Positions 1 through 5,900 of a stretch of DNA of 6,737 nucleotides are shown piece by piece; within the stretch, counting starts at the first letter, position 1; each line of letters starts with the position of its first letter. The position numbers and the translations under genes are program-made. Source of the DNA: an uncultured Oscillospiraceae bacterium (GTDB taxonomy: Bacteria > Bacillota > Clostridia > Oscillospirales > Oscillospiraceae); NCBI GenBank assembly GCA_944385775.1, contig CALWYM010000020.1:1-6737 (forward strand), read 5' to 3'. Below the pieces are notes generated by a model, which was given only the letters and a program-made list of their open reading frames with translations, had not been told where the DNA came from and made no database searches.

Positions 1-1266
1 AAAGCGGCTCAGAACGTATGCCACAGGTACTGAGACGCAGCAAACAAAGCAGCTGTCAAAAAGGAAAGTTACCATAGTTTTGCCCCCTGAGCGCAAGGTA
101 AAATACGCAGCATTTGTAAATGCGATAAATGGCATGAAAATAGCGAAAATTCTGATAAAATCCGAAGCCAGTATTCGTACTTCAAGACTGGTATTATAAA
201 TATGGGGAAACACCCCGGACAATGCAATGTCAAGAGCTGCGAAGAAAAGAGAAAATGCAACCGCAAAAGCGCAAAGCTTTCTTGTAGACGAAATAACTTC
301 CTCCTCCCCCGCTCCCGAACCAAGCTTTTGACCGGTTATAATTCCCACTGCATTGCCCAGGGCAATAACTGAACAGTTAAGAAGGTTTGAAATAGTTGTT
401 GAAATGTTTATGGCCGCCACTACGCTTAGTCCTCTGAGTGAATAGCACTGATTGAGCATTGCCATTCCTCCAGACCAAAATCCCTCGTTAAGCACAAGAG
501 GCATACCCTTTACCATCATTGATTTTACAAGACTCATTGGAATCCTGAAACTGCTGTAAAGCCCCTTTACAAAGGGCATCTGCTTTGCGTGGGCATGAGT
601 CCAGCCCGCAGCTATAAAAAGCTCTACAAAACGTGAGATAACGGTAGCCAGCGCAGCTCCCTCAACACCCATTGCAGGAGCGCCGAATTTTCCGAAAATA
701 AGTATGTAGTTAAAACACAGATTAGTAAGCACGGCTATAATTCCGGCAACCATTGGCACAACCGTCTGCTCGTTTTCCCTAAGTGTACTGAAATACACGT
801 TTGAAAGAGCAAACGGGATAATTCCCCACAGCATAACAGCCAAATATTTAAGCCCGTATGAAAGATACTGCTCCGCCTCCTGGGCGCTTCCCTCCCCTTT
901 CAGGAAAAGCATAATAAGCTCCCTGCCATAGGAAGCGTATATGGTAATCCCGGCAAAGCATATCAGTAGACATACCAATATCTTAAAGCGTACAGTATGA
1001 CGCACTCCCTCATAATTTCTGGCACCGGCAAATTGTGCAGTAAAAATACCGGCTCCAGATGTGGCCCCGAAAATACACATATTCATAACAAGAAGGACCT
1101 GGTTAACTACGGATACACCGCTCATCTGGGCTGTGCCAACCTGACCCACCATTATATTATCCAACATATTTACAAAATTGGATATTAGATTTTGAATCAT
1201 TATGGGAATCGCTATCAGCATAAAATTCTTATAGAATTTTTTATCTCCGATATATTTATCAAGCAT
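1..1266 (-). CDS. MATE-family multidrug efflux transporter, C-terminus cut by window edge
   Basis: This is an integral membrane exporter of the MATE family, which uses a Na+ or H+ gradient to expel drugs or metabolites. My reverse-strand translation is open for 422 codons from ATG at 1266 to the window edge, with no stop. The first half has the family signature NMLDNIMVGQVG at residues 33-44 and GAGIFTAQFAGA at 71-82. The second half starts its repeat near residue 255 with PLVLNEGFWSGG. A stretch near 290-313 (ISNLLNCSVIALGNAVG onward) mirrors the first half. Hydrophobic segments occur throughout. MATE proteins are usually about 450 residues, so roughly 30 residues are missing. The start is set by AAGGAGG at 1278-1284, 11 nt upstream. 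The substrate cannot be predicted. No regulator gene is adjacent on the visible side. The family call is firm; assignment to a NorM or DinF subgroup is not attempted. Confidence 0.93.
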   Translation of the reverse strand, partial: MLDKYIGDKKFYKNFMLIAIPIMIQNLISNFVNMLDNIMVGQVGTAQMSGVSVVNQVLLVMNMCIFGATSGAGIFTAQFAGARNYEGVRHTVRFKILVCLLICFAGITIYASYGRELIMLFLKGEGSAQEAEQYLSYGLKYLAVMLWGIIPFALSNVYFSTLRENEQTVVPMVAGIIAVLTNLCFNYILIFGKFGAPAMGVEGAALATVISRFVELFIAAGWTHAHAKQMPFVKGLYSSFRIPMSLVKSMMVKGMPLVLNEGFWSGGMAMLNQCYSLRGLSVVAAINISTTISNLLNCSVIALGNAVGIITGQKLGSGAGEEEVISSTRKLCAFAVAFSLFFAALDIALSGVFPHIYNTSLEVRILASDFIRIFAIFMPFIAFTNAAYFTLRSGGKTMVTFLFDSCFVCCVSVPVAYVLSRF

Positions 1267-1304
1267 AATAGATAGGCCCTCCTTGATTTTTCGGCTGTGT
1301 AGAA

Positions 1305-1333
1305 ATTCTATCACAACTCCCCTTAATATGCAA
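1305..1333 (-). promoter_or_regulatory. Candidate sigma-A promoter for the MATE transporter
   Basis: On the minus strand, TTGCAT (1328-1333) is followed after 17 bp by TAGAAT (1305-1310). A TGA just before the -10 forms an extended -10 (TGn). The -35 is weak (3 of 6 matches) and the -10 is good (5 of 6). Transcription would start near 1298, giving a leader of about 30 nt before the ribosome binding site and ATG. A second candidate, TTCACA-16 bp-TATAAA at 1399-1426, lies further upstream, but its start would fall inside the hairpin at 1365-1398. Confidence 0.45.
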
Positions 1334-1353
1334 CGGGTAAGCACTTCTTCCTT

Positions 1354-1398
1354 CAAATAATAAAGACCACCTAACCAAAAGCTTTCGATTAGGCAGTC
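1354..1398 (-). terminator. Long G-U rich hairpin with U-rich tail, possible terminator
   Basis: Two 17-nt arms (1382-1398 and 1365-1381) are complementary along their whole length on the minus strand if four G-U pairs are allowed. The loop is about 4 nt, AGCU. The minus-strand RNA continues into UUUAUUAUUU at 1355-1364. Read as plus-strand RNA, the four wobble pairs become C-A mismatches, so the fold favours the minus strand. It lies about 60 nt beyond the stop of the decayed gene at 1457, so it may be that gene's old terminator. It also lies upstream of the MATE gene, so it could act as an attenuator or an operator there. Confidence 0.45.
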
Positions 1399-1456
1399 TT
1401 TATAAGAATTTTTATATTTTTGTGAACTATTTAGTCTTATAATGATTCAAAATTTA

Positions 1457-1742
1457 TTAACTTCCATATAATTTCTCTCTCAGCGCATCGTATTCTTCTC
1501 TTGTATATCCGTCAGCATTAGTCCCACAGTTAATATAGCTGCCTGCGTTTCCACCGCATATGCTGTTAATCTATAACAAGCCGTTATTTTGATAGACGGA
1601 GAAAATCAGCGCATGATTAAACTGAGTAACAGTGTAAGCACTGTAGTAACAGATTTTAGTGTTATCAAAGTCCTTGTAACTTTCCGGGTCCGTTGTGCTG
1701 AGAAGCTCACCGGAAAGTGGACTAAAATATAAAAACACACCC
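1457..1742 (-). pseudogene. Decayed gene fragment, unrecognised C-terminal part, interrupted by TAG
   Basis: No intact reading frame exists here, but one minus-strand frame reads like real protein for 89 codons from 1723 to a TAA at 1457-1459. It begins SPLSGELLSTTDPESYKDFD and contains YSAYTVTQFNHALIF. It meets an in-frame TAG at 1571-1573, then continues SICGGNAGSYINCG and NADGYTREEYDALREKLYGS to the stop. The composition before and after the TAG is equally protein-like, which suggests one nonsense mutation in a former gene. The frame upstream of about 1742 loses coherence. I do not recognise the family. It could be the tail of the same gene as the fragment at 1800-1906 after an internal deletion, or a separate relic. 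Confidence 0.55.
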
Positions 1743-1799
1743 AAAGATGGGAAATACGGGCATGGTCCCGCAAGGTGATAAAATGCGGTGCTTGCAGAA

Positions 1800-1906
1800 G
1801 TTAAATACCCATGTCAGGTCGTCCTCGGATACTTCGTAGCTCTCCGCAAGGTCATTATCTTTTAGCGTAAATGCAGCCTGTTTACCACACCCTGAACAAT
1901 GTGCTC
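1800..1906 (-). pseudogene. Frameshifted remnant resembling the N-terminus of an OppA-like solute-binding protein
   Basis: On the minus strand, codons from 1906 read EHIVQGVVNRLHLR and stop at 1862-1864. Shifting frame, codons 1859-1800 read DNDLAESYEVSEDDLTWVFN. The second phrase closely matches the LAESYEVSEDGLTYTF region near the N-terminus of family 5 extracellular solute-binding proteins (peptide/nickel ABC transport). The first phrase suits the strand that precedes it in that family. Coding similarity ends after VFN, where the family would continue into its ligand-binding lobe, so a large deletion is likely. This is a family resemblance from memory, not an alignment; moderate confidence. 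Confidence 0.45.
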
Positions 1907-1919
1907 TCCTTGACCGGTG

Positions 1920-1948
1920 AATACAACCCGCACATATAATTTTGTCAA
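1920..1948 (-). promoter_or_regulatory. Possible relic promoter of the decayed solute-binding gene
   Basis: On the minus strand, a perfect TTGACA (1943-1948) is followed after 17 bp by TGTATT (1920-1925), which matches the -10 consensus at 4 of 6 positions. Just downstream is AAGGAG, a good ribosome binding site, at about 1906-1911. No intact coding frame follows, so the signals probably belonged to the gene now reduced to fragments. Confidence 0.3.
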
Positions 1949-1986
1949 GTTTTCAACTATAATTTGATATTTGTATGGATTTGTAT

Positions 1987-2021
1987 AAAAAGGGCACAGT
2001 TTTAAAAACTGTGCCCTTTTT
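1987..2021 (-). terminator. Strong palindromic intrinsic terminator, probably bidirectional
   Basis: A perfect 17-bp inverted repeat is centred on 2004. Its arms contain GGGCACAG (1992-1999) and CTGTGCCC (2009-2016), flanked outside by A5 and T5 and inside by T4/A4. On the minus strand it lies about 55 nt past the acetyltransferase stop at 2076 and ends in a run of U, so it should terminate the lipoprotein-acetyltransferase unit. It is symmetric and could also stop transcription from the plus strand. Confidence 0.88.
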
Positions 2022-2075
2022 TACAGTATTAACCAATAAGCTATAATCTTACGGTCAATGCCTTTTCTATTTAAG

Positions 2076-2561
2076 TCATTTTATGAACTTCATTCTAAGC
2101 TCGGTACAGGGTTTTCCCAGAATCTCTTCCTTTTCTTTTCCGTCAAAGGCAAATCCATAATTCTCATAAAAACCTATCGCTCTTTCATTTCCCTGCAAAA
2201 CCCAGAGGTTAACAGCGCCATACTGCCGCATTTCCCTCATGGCAAGGTCAGTAAGTGCTTTACCTATTCCCATTTTCTGGTATTCTCTTAAAACATAAAC
2301 TGAATAAATCTCACCGCTATTTGTCTCGTCCTCGTCCTTACAACTGCCGTAACAGATAAAGCCCACTACTCTGTCACCATCGAGGGCGATAAAAGCATTT
2401 TCAATATTCTTCGCTCCCTCAATTCGCTTCTCAAGGGTAATGCCATTAATATATTCACTGTCAATAAGTCCGGGATATGTCTCTCTCCAGCTGCTGTAAT
2501 GAACCTGCGCGACACCATCTCTCTCCCCTGCTGTTTCCAGAGGTTTATATAAAATTCCCAT
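2076..2561 (-). CDS. GNAT-family N-acetyltransferase
   Basis: This 161-residue cytosolic protein should transfer an acetyl group from acetyl-CoA to an amine; the substrate is unknown. The acetyl-CoA-binding motif A is at residues 86-103: strand YSVYVLREY, then the pyrophosphate loop QKMGIG at 95-100, then helix KALTDLAM. Motif B follows with NERAIGFYENYGF around 125-137, the usual GNAT C-terminal signature. The N-terminal VHYSSWRETYPGLI (20-33) is typical of a subgroup of small bacterial GNATs near the RimI/YhbS type. The length is normal. The start is 15 nt after the lipoprotein stop, with only a weak purine-rich GACGAGAA before it, so expression probably depends on the upstream gene. Another ATG at 2575-2577 overlaps that stop but closes after four codons. 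The family is secure; the function is not. Confidence 0.92.
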   Translation of the reverse strand: MGILYKPLETAGERDGVAQVHYSSWRETYPGLIDSEYINGITLEKRIEGAKNIENAFIALDGDRVVGFICYGSCKDEDETNSGEIYSVYVLREYQKMGIGKALTDLAMREMRQYGAVNLWVLQGNERAIGFYENYGFAFDGKEKEEILGKPCTELRMKFIK

Positions 2562-2576
2562 TTTATTTTCTCGTCA

Positions 2577-3425
2577 TTATTCAGCGTAAAAGGCATCGTC
2601 TGGAACGCTGCCTCCGATGAGATCCGGATTAATACTGTATATTTCCATATAGAAATCCGTAAGCTCGTCCATCATGTTGTACTCACCTGACACAGCTCGT
2701 TCCTCATAGGTAAGTCCAAGGTCATCTGCCGCCTTCCTGACTTCCTCAAGCTCCTCAGACCGACTCTGTGAAAGCTCGGCAGCCCTTTCCTTTCCTGCTT
2801 CGTCGGCAGAGTCCACTATACAGCACTCATATACACGACTTCCAGTTAAGTTTTTCCAGCTTTCCGCAAGATTGAGCACAGCAGCTGCTTCGTCGGCGGT
2901 GTTTAAAAACTCAACAGTATGCGGCAAATCACAGACACAAAGAGCCCCCGGTTCTGAAATTTTCTTCGTAAGATCTTCCTCAGAAACCTCCGTAACGGTT
3001 ACCTTTTCCGAAAGACCATTGTCATTTAGTAGATAATTAAGTACAAACGCACCCATGGTATCATTTTCGCCAACATAAACGGTCTTACCGTTTAAATCCT
3101 CGATTGAAGATATGCTGTTTCCATTCTCCACGACGTACATGGCATTAAAGGAGCTTATTTCCCAAAGAACGACCTCACCGCTTCTCTCATTGTATAGCCT
3201 AGCGGCGTCTGCAGCGCTTACCACCATAGCCTCCGGCTTTTCAGGCTGTGAGTCCTCTGCACCCGGGTCATCAGGGTTAGCTTCGTTTCCGGAATCTTCT
3301 CCGTTATTTTCAATCTCACTGTTCATGTTTTCGTTATTATCGGTATCGTCACCATTCTTTGAGCATGATGCCAGTGACACACAAAGAATCAAAACCAATA
3401 ATATGGAAAGAAGTCTGCGCTTCAT
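2577..3425 (-). CDS. Lipoprotein, reduced NMT1/TauA-like substrate-binding protein with acidic linker
   Basis: This is a 282-residue surface lipoprotein. The signal peptide is KRR plus a hydrophobic core at residues 5-19, with lipobox LASC at 18-21; Cys21 would be lipidated. Residues 22-66 form a low-complexity linker with 15 Asp/Glu, about nine Asn and few hydrophobics. From about 68 on, the sequence resembles NMT1/TauA-like ABC substrate-binding proteins: AARLYNERSGEVVLWEI, then YVVENGNSISSIEDLNGKTV at 97-116, MGAFVLNYLLNDNGL at 124-138, and the C-terminal INPDLIGGSVPDDAFY. Relatives I recall are about 330-350 residues and have roughly 70 more residues of lobe 1 before this point. Those appear to be missing here, so ligand binding is doubtful. 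No ABC permease or ATPase lies in the window. AAAGGGGA (3432-3439) is 6 nt before the ATG. It is the first gene of the unit with the acetyltransferase. Confidence 0.8.
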   Translation of the reverse strand: MKRRLLSILLVLILCVSLASCSKNGDDTDNNENMNSEIENNGEDSGNEANPDDPGAEDSQPEKPEAMVVSAADAARLYNERSGEVVLWEISSFNAMYVVENGNSISSIEDLNGKTVYVGENDTMGAFVLNYLLNDNGLSEKVTVTEVSEEDLTKKISEPGALCVCDLPHTVEFLNTADEAAAVLNLAESWKNLTGSRVYECCIVDSADEAGKERAAELSQSRSEELEEVRKAADDLGLTYEERAVSGEYNMMDELTDFYMEIYSINPDLIGGSVPDDAFYAE

Positions 3426-3454
3426 AAAAAATCCCCTTTCATGTTTCTTTGACT

Positions 3455-3483
3455 ATTATGATGTATTTTTTCACCATTGTCAA
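3455..3483 (-). promoter_or_regulatory. Sigma-A promoter of the lipoprotein-acetyltransferase unit
   Basis: On the minus strand, a perfect -35 TTGACA (3478-3483) is separated by exactly 17 bp from -10 CATAAT (3455-3460, 5 of 6 matches). Transcription would start near 3448, leaving a leader of about 20-25 nt with the ribosome binding site AAAGGGGA and no room for a riboswitch. Confidence 0.75.
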
Positions 3484-3506
3484 ATAAAAATAAATATAAA
3501 AAGGTC

Positions 3507-3535
3507 TTGAAAAGCCAGGTTAAATGTGATATATT
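3507..3535 (+). promoter_or_regulatory. Sigma-A promoter of the rimP-nusA-infB operon
   Basis: TTGAAA (3507-3512, 5 of 6) and TATATT (3530-3535, 5 of 6) are spaced by 17 bp, with a TGA extended -10 directly before the -10. Transcription should start around 3541-3543. It faces away from the lipoprotein promoter; the two -35 boxes are 23 bp apart. Confidence 0.75.
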
Positions 3536-3561
3536 GATTGCGTGAGATTATGCGAGTCTTT

Positions 3562-3587
3562 GGAGTGGGTATTTCCCACTCCTTTTT
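3562..3587 (+). terminator. Intrinsic terminator in the rimP leader (candidate attenuator)
   Basis: A perfect 8-bp stem, GGAGTGGG (3562-3569) with CCCACTCC (3575-3582), encloses a 5-nt loop TATTT and is followed by T5 (3583-3587). It begins about 20 nt after the predicted transcription start and ends about 40 nt before the rimP start codon. It therefore lies inside the operon's own leader rather than after a gene. Similar hairpins before rimP are, as I recall, common in Bacillota. NusA, encoded two genes on, stimulates intrinsic termination, and NusA autoregulation of this operon has been described in Bacillus subtilis. Feedback here is inference. I see no clear competing antiterminator, apart from a possible 4-bp pairing of GAGT (3554-3557) with ACTC (3578-3581). 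Confidence 0.8.
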
Positions 3588-3625
3588 CTTGAATATGTGC
3601 AGGCAAGCTGAGAGGAGGAAAAACC

Positions 3626-4081
3626 TTGAGCAAAATTACCGATATTGTCACGGCTCTTGCCGAGCCTGTTTGCAAATCTCTTGATTGTGAGCTTTGGGAT
3701 GTGGAATACGTCCGTGAGGCAGGCTCCTGGTATCTGAGAGTTTACATTGACAAGGAGGGCGGCGTTTCCATAAACGATTGTGAAGCCGTATCCCAGGCTC
3801 TGGATCCAATTTTGGACAAAGAAGACCCCATACCTGACAGCTATACCTTTGAGGTCTCGTCAGCAGGCGTTGAAAGGGCTTTAAAGCGCCCGTCAGATTT
3901 TGAGCGTTTTGTTGGTTCCTATGCTGCGGTGAGCCTCTATTCATCGAAAAACGGTTCCAAGGAACACTTTGGATATATAGTCTCGTATAATGATGGCGAT
4001 ATAACGATCAGAGATAAAAAAGGCAAGGAAGAAACATTTAAGAAAAATGAAGTGACCGGTGTGCATCTTCGAATAGAATGA
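3626..4081 (+). CDS. rimP: Ribosome maturation factor RimP
   Basis: RimP is a cytosolic factor that binds the small ribosomal subunit and assists late 30S assembly around protein S12. The 151-residue product has the usual family length. The N-terminal alpha/beta domain (1-85) contains LRVYIDKEGGVSINDCEAVS at 37-56 and the signature YTFEVSSAGVERALKRP at 73-89. The C-terminal SH3-like barrel (about 90-151) contains YNDGDITIRDKKGKEETF. The start is TTG at 3626, supported by AGGAGG (3613-3618) 7 nt upstream. No methionine occurs anywhere later in the frame, so no ATG start could save a useful product. TTG may keep initiation modest. It is the first gene of the operon, behind the leader terminator, and 29 nt before nusA. 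Confidence 0.95.
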   Translation: MSKITDIVTALAEPVCKSLDCELWDVEYVREAGSWYLRVYIDKEGGVSINDCEAVSQALDPILDKEDPIPDSYTFEVSSAGVERALKRPSDFERFVGSYAAVSLYSSKNGSKEHFGYIVSYNDGDITIRDKKGKEETFKKNEVTGVHLRIE

Positions 4082-4110
4082 CGGAAACTTGAAAGGAACG
4101 ATTACAAAAA

Positions 4111-5169
4111 ATGAACGCAGAATTTTTTGCAGCCATTAATGAGCTGGAAAAAGAAAAAGGTATCCCTAAAAAGTATATGATCGAGAAAATCAGGCAGGCA
4201 CTTCTCGCCGCCCTTAAAAAGGACAATCCGGGCAGCGAGGAAAACGTGTTTGTGGATGTGGACGAATCAAAATCTAAAATAGATATGTACATCAGGAAAA
4301 CCGTAGTTGAAAAGCTTACAAATCCGGCTGTTGAAATCCTCCCCGATGAGGCTAAGCGCTATTCAAAGCGTGTATCCGTTGGAGATACCGTTAATATTCC
4401 TGTGGACACAAAAAAATTCGGTCGCATTGCCGCTCAGGCCGCAAAGCAGGTTATAATCCAGGGTATTAGAGAAGCTGAGCGCAGCATGGTATATGAGGAG
4501 TTTAATTCCAAGGAACACGAAATTCTCACGGGAACAGTTGCCCATATTGATGAAGCCAAGGGCTCTATAACAATCAATATTACCTCAAATTCCGAGTACA
4601 CTGAGGCTATCTTAAACCAGAATGAGCAGGTTCCAGGAGAAAACCTTAAAGAAGGGGACAAAATTAAGGTATATGTTGTTGAGGTTAAGAAGCTTACAAG
4701 CGGTCCTCAGGTTATAATTTCTCGCACCCATCCTGGACTTGTAAAGCGTCTTTTTGAGCTTGAGGTGCCGGAAATAGTTGACGGAACAGTTCAGATAAGG
4801 AGCATTGCCAGAGAGGCCGGCAGCCGCACAAAGATGGCTGTATTTTCTCAGGACCCCATGGTTGAGCCGATAGGCGCCTGCGTCGGTCCCAAGGGCGGTC
4901 GTGTTTCCGCAGTTGTAAACGAGCTTAGGGGCGAAAAGATAGACATTGTAAAGTACAGTGATGATCCTGCCGAATATGTAGCGGCGGCGCTGGCTCCCTC
5001 AGATGTAGTCAGCGTACATCTTCTTGAGGACGGCAAAAGCTGCCGTGTAATAGTTCCTGACAATCAACTGTCTCTGGCTATCGGAAAAGAAGGACAAAAC
5101 GTCCGTCTCGCAGCACGCCTTACCGGCTACAAGATAGACATTAAGCCGGAAAGTGAAGCTGTCCAGTAA
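4111..5169 (+). CDS. nusA: Transcription termination/antitermination factor NusA
   Basis: NusA binds RNA polymerase and nascent RNA and modulates pausing, intrinsic termination and antitermination. The 352-residue protein shows the full Gram-positive architecture. The N-terminal polymerase-binding domain is about 1-130 (FFAAINELEKEKGIPKKYMI near the start, GRIAAQAAKQVIIQGIREAE at 104-123). The S1 domain is about 135-203 (ILTGTVAHID). KH1 carries the GxxG loop GPKG at 259-262, and KH2 carries GKEG at 325-328. The C-terminal acidic repeats of proteobacterial NusA are absent, as is normal in Bacillota (B. subtilis NusA is about 370 residues). The start ATG has AAAGGA at 4092-4097, a rather long 13 nt away. 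It probably acts back on its own leader terminator. Confidence 0.97.
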   Translation: MNAEFFAAINELEKEKGIPKKYMIEKIRQALLAALKKDNPGSEENVFVDVDESKSKIDMYIRKTVVEKLTNPAVEILPDEAKRYSKRVSVGDTVNIPVDTKKFGRIAAQAAKQVIIQGIREAERSMVYEEFNSKEHEILTGTVAHIDEAKGSITINITSNSEYTEAILNQNEQVPGENLKEGDKIKVYVVEVKKLTSGPQVIISRTHPGLVKRLFELEVPEIVDGTVQIRSIAREAGSRTKMAVFSQDPMVEPIGACVGPKGGRVSAVVNELRGEKIDIVKYSDDPAEYVAAALAPSDVVSVHLLEDGKSCRVIVPDNQLSLAIGKEGQNVRLAARLTGYKIDIKPESEAVQ

Positions 5170-5185
5170 GAAATCAGGTTAATTT

Positions 5186-5452
5186 ATGGCTAAAAGAATT
5201 CCAACAAGGCAGTGCATGGGCTGCCGCGCCACAAAGGAAAAAAGAGAGCTTGTCAGAGTGGTCCGCTCACCTGAGGGCGAGGTCAGCATTGACCCGACTG
5301 GCAGAAAACCTGGAAGAGGAGCATATATCTGTCCCGATCCCGCCTGCCTTAAAAAGGCGATTAAATCAAAGGCTCTCTCCCGTGCGTTTGGTATAGATAT
5401 TCCGGACAGTTTATATGAAAGTCTTGCCCAGCAGATAGAGGTGGAAAAATGA
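5186..5452 (+). CDS. rnpM: YlxR/RnpM family RNA-binding protein (DUF448)
   Basis: This is an 88-residue small basic protein found between nusA and ylxQ across Bacillota. The family was long of unknown function; recent work on the B. subtilis member names it RnpM, an RNase P modulator, and I give the symbol on that basis. Family signatures are RQCMGCRATKEKRELVR at 8-24 and PTGRKPGRGAYIC at 37-49, the latter with the invariant GRGAY patch. Four cysteines (10, 13, 49 and 54) occur as C-x2-C and C-x4-C, a possible metal-binding arrangement. It starts 16 nt after nusA with only a weak AGG-type site (about 5176-5178). Its stop overlaps the ylxQ start as ATGA, so the pair is likely translationally coupled. 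Confidence 0.93.
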   Translation: MAKRIPTRQCMGCRATKEKRELVRVVRSPEGEVSIDPTGRKPGRGAYICPDPACLKKAIKSKALSRAFGIDIPDSLYESLAQQIEVEK

Positions 5453-5874
5453 GTGCAGCACTTACATTTCTCGGGCTTGCCGCCAAAGCCGGACATCTGA
5501 CCATAGGAGAAGAATCCTGTGGTATTGACGCTAGAGCAAAAAAAGCTGCTCTGCTTTGCACGGCTTCTGACGCTTCGCAAAATTCTGTAACAAGAGCTAA
5601 AAATTATGCCTCTGCAGCCGGTGTACCCAGTCTGGAGCTTCCCTTTACAAAGGCAGAGCTTGGCAGAATGGTAGGTCGTGGGATGCCTGGCATGCTGGCA
5701 ATAACCGATATTGGAATGGCTCTTAGTTTTGCTGAAAAACTGTCTGATGAGTTTGAAGGCAAATATACAGATATAGTTGAACCTCTTAAACAGCGTTACG
5801 AAAAGGTTCAGCTAAGGAAAATGGAAAGAAAGAGACACCTTGATAATGTCAGACGTGGTAAGACTAAGAAATGA
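5449..5874 (+). CDS. ylxQ: YlxQ, L7Ae/L30e-like RNA-binding protein with basic C-terminal tail
   Basis: The product is a 141-residue member of the L7Ae/L30e/S12e family; the fold typically binds kink-turn RNA and is expected to act on the ribosome or RNA processing. The core fold spans about 1-98: LTFLGLAAKAGHLTIGEESC at 5-24, AALLCTASDASQNS at 33-46, and GRGMPGMLAITDIGMA at 76-91. Family proteins such as B. subtilis YlxQ are about 100 residues. Here about 40 more residues follow, ending in a charged helix-like tail rich in Lys and Arg (QRYEKVQLRKMERKRHLDN, then RRGKTKK). The ATG overlaps the ylxR stop by four bases, with AGAGG at 5437-5441, 7 nt upstream. The role is inferred from fold and context only. 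Confidence 0.9.
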   Translation: MSAALTFLGLAAKAGHLTIGEESCGIDARAKKAALLCTASDASQNSVTRAKNYASAAGVPSLELPFTKAELGRMVGRGMPGMLAITDIGMALSFAEKLSDEFEGKYTDIVEPLKQRYEKVQLRKMERKRHLDNVRRGKTKK

Positions 5875-5900
5875 TATTCATATGTAGGTATAGGAAAACA

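Noticed and set aside
69..323. 84-codon minus-strand open frame
   Set aside because: It is an out-of-frame shadow of the MATE gene; the real frame shows clear family motifs through this stretch.
2366..2596. 76-codon frame overlapping the acetyltransferase start
   Set aside because: It is a different frame of the same strand across a well-supported GNAT gene, and no independent start signal was found.
3112..3510. 132-codon plus-strand open frame opposite the lipoprotein gene
   Set aside because: It is antisense to a gene with a clear lipobox, ribosome binding site and promoter, and its Ser/Leu-rich product is typical of a shadow frame. It also runs through both divergent promoters.
5179..5580. 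133-codon minus-strand open frame across ylxR and ylxQ
   Set aside because: It is antisense to two conserved genes and shows no recognisable motif.
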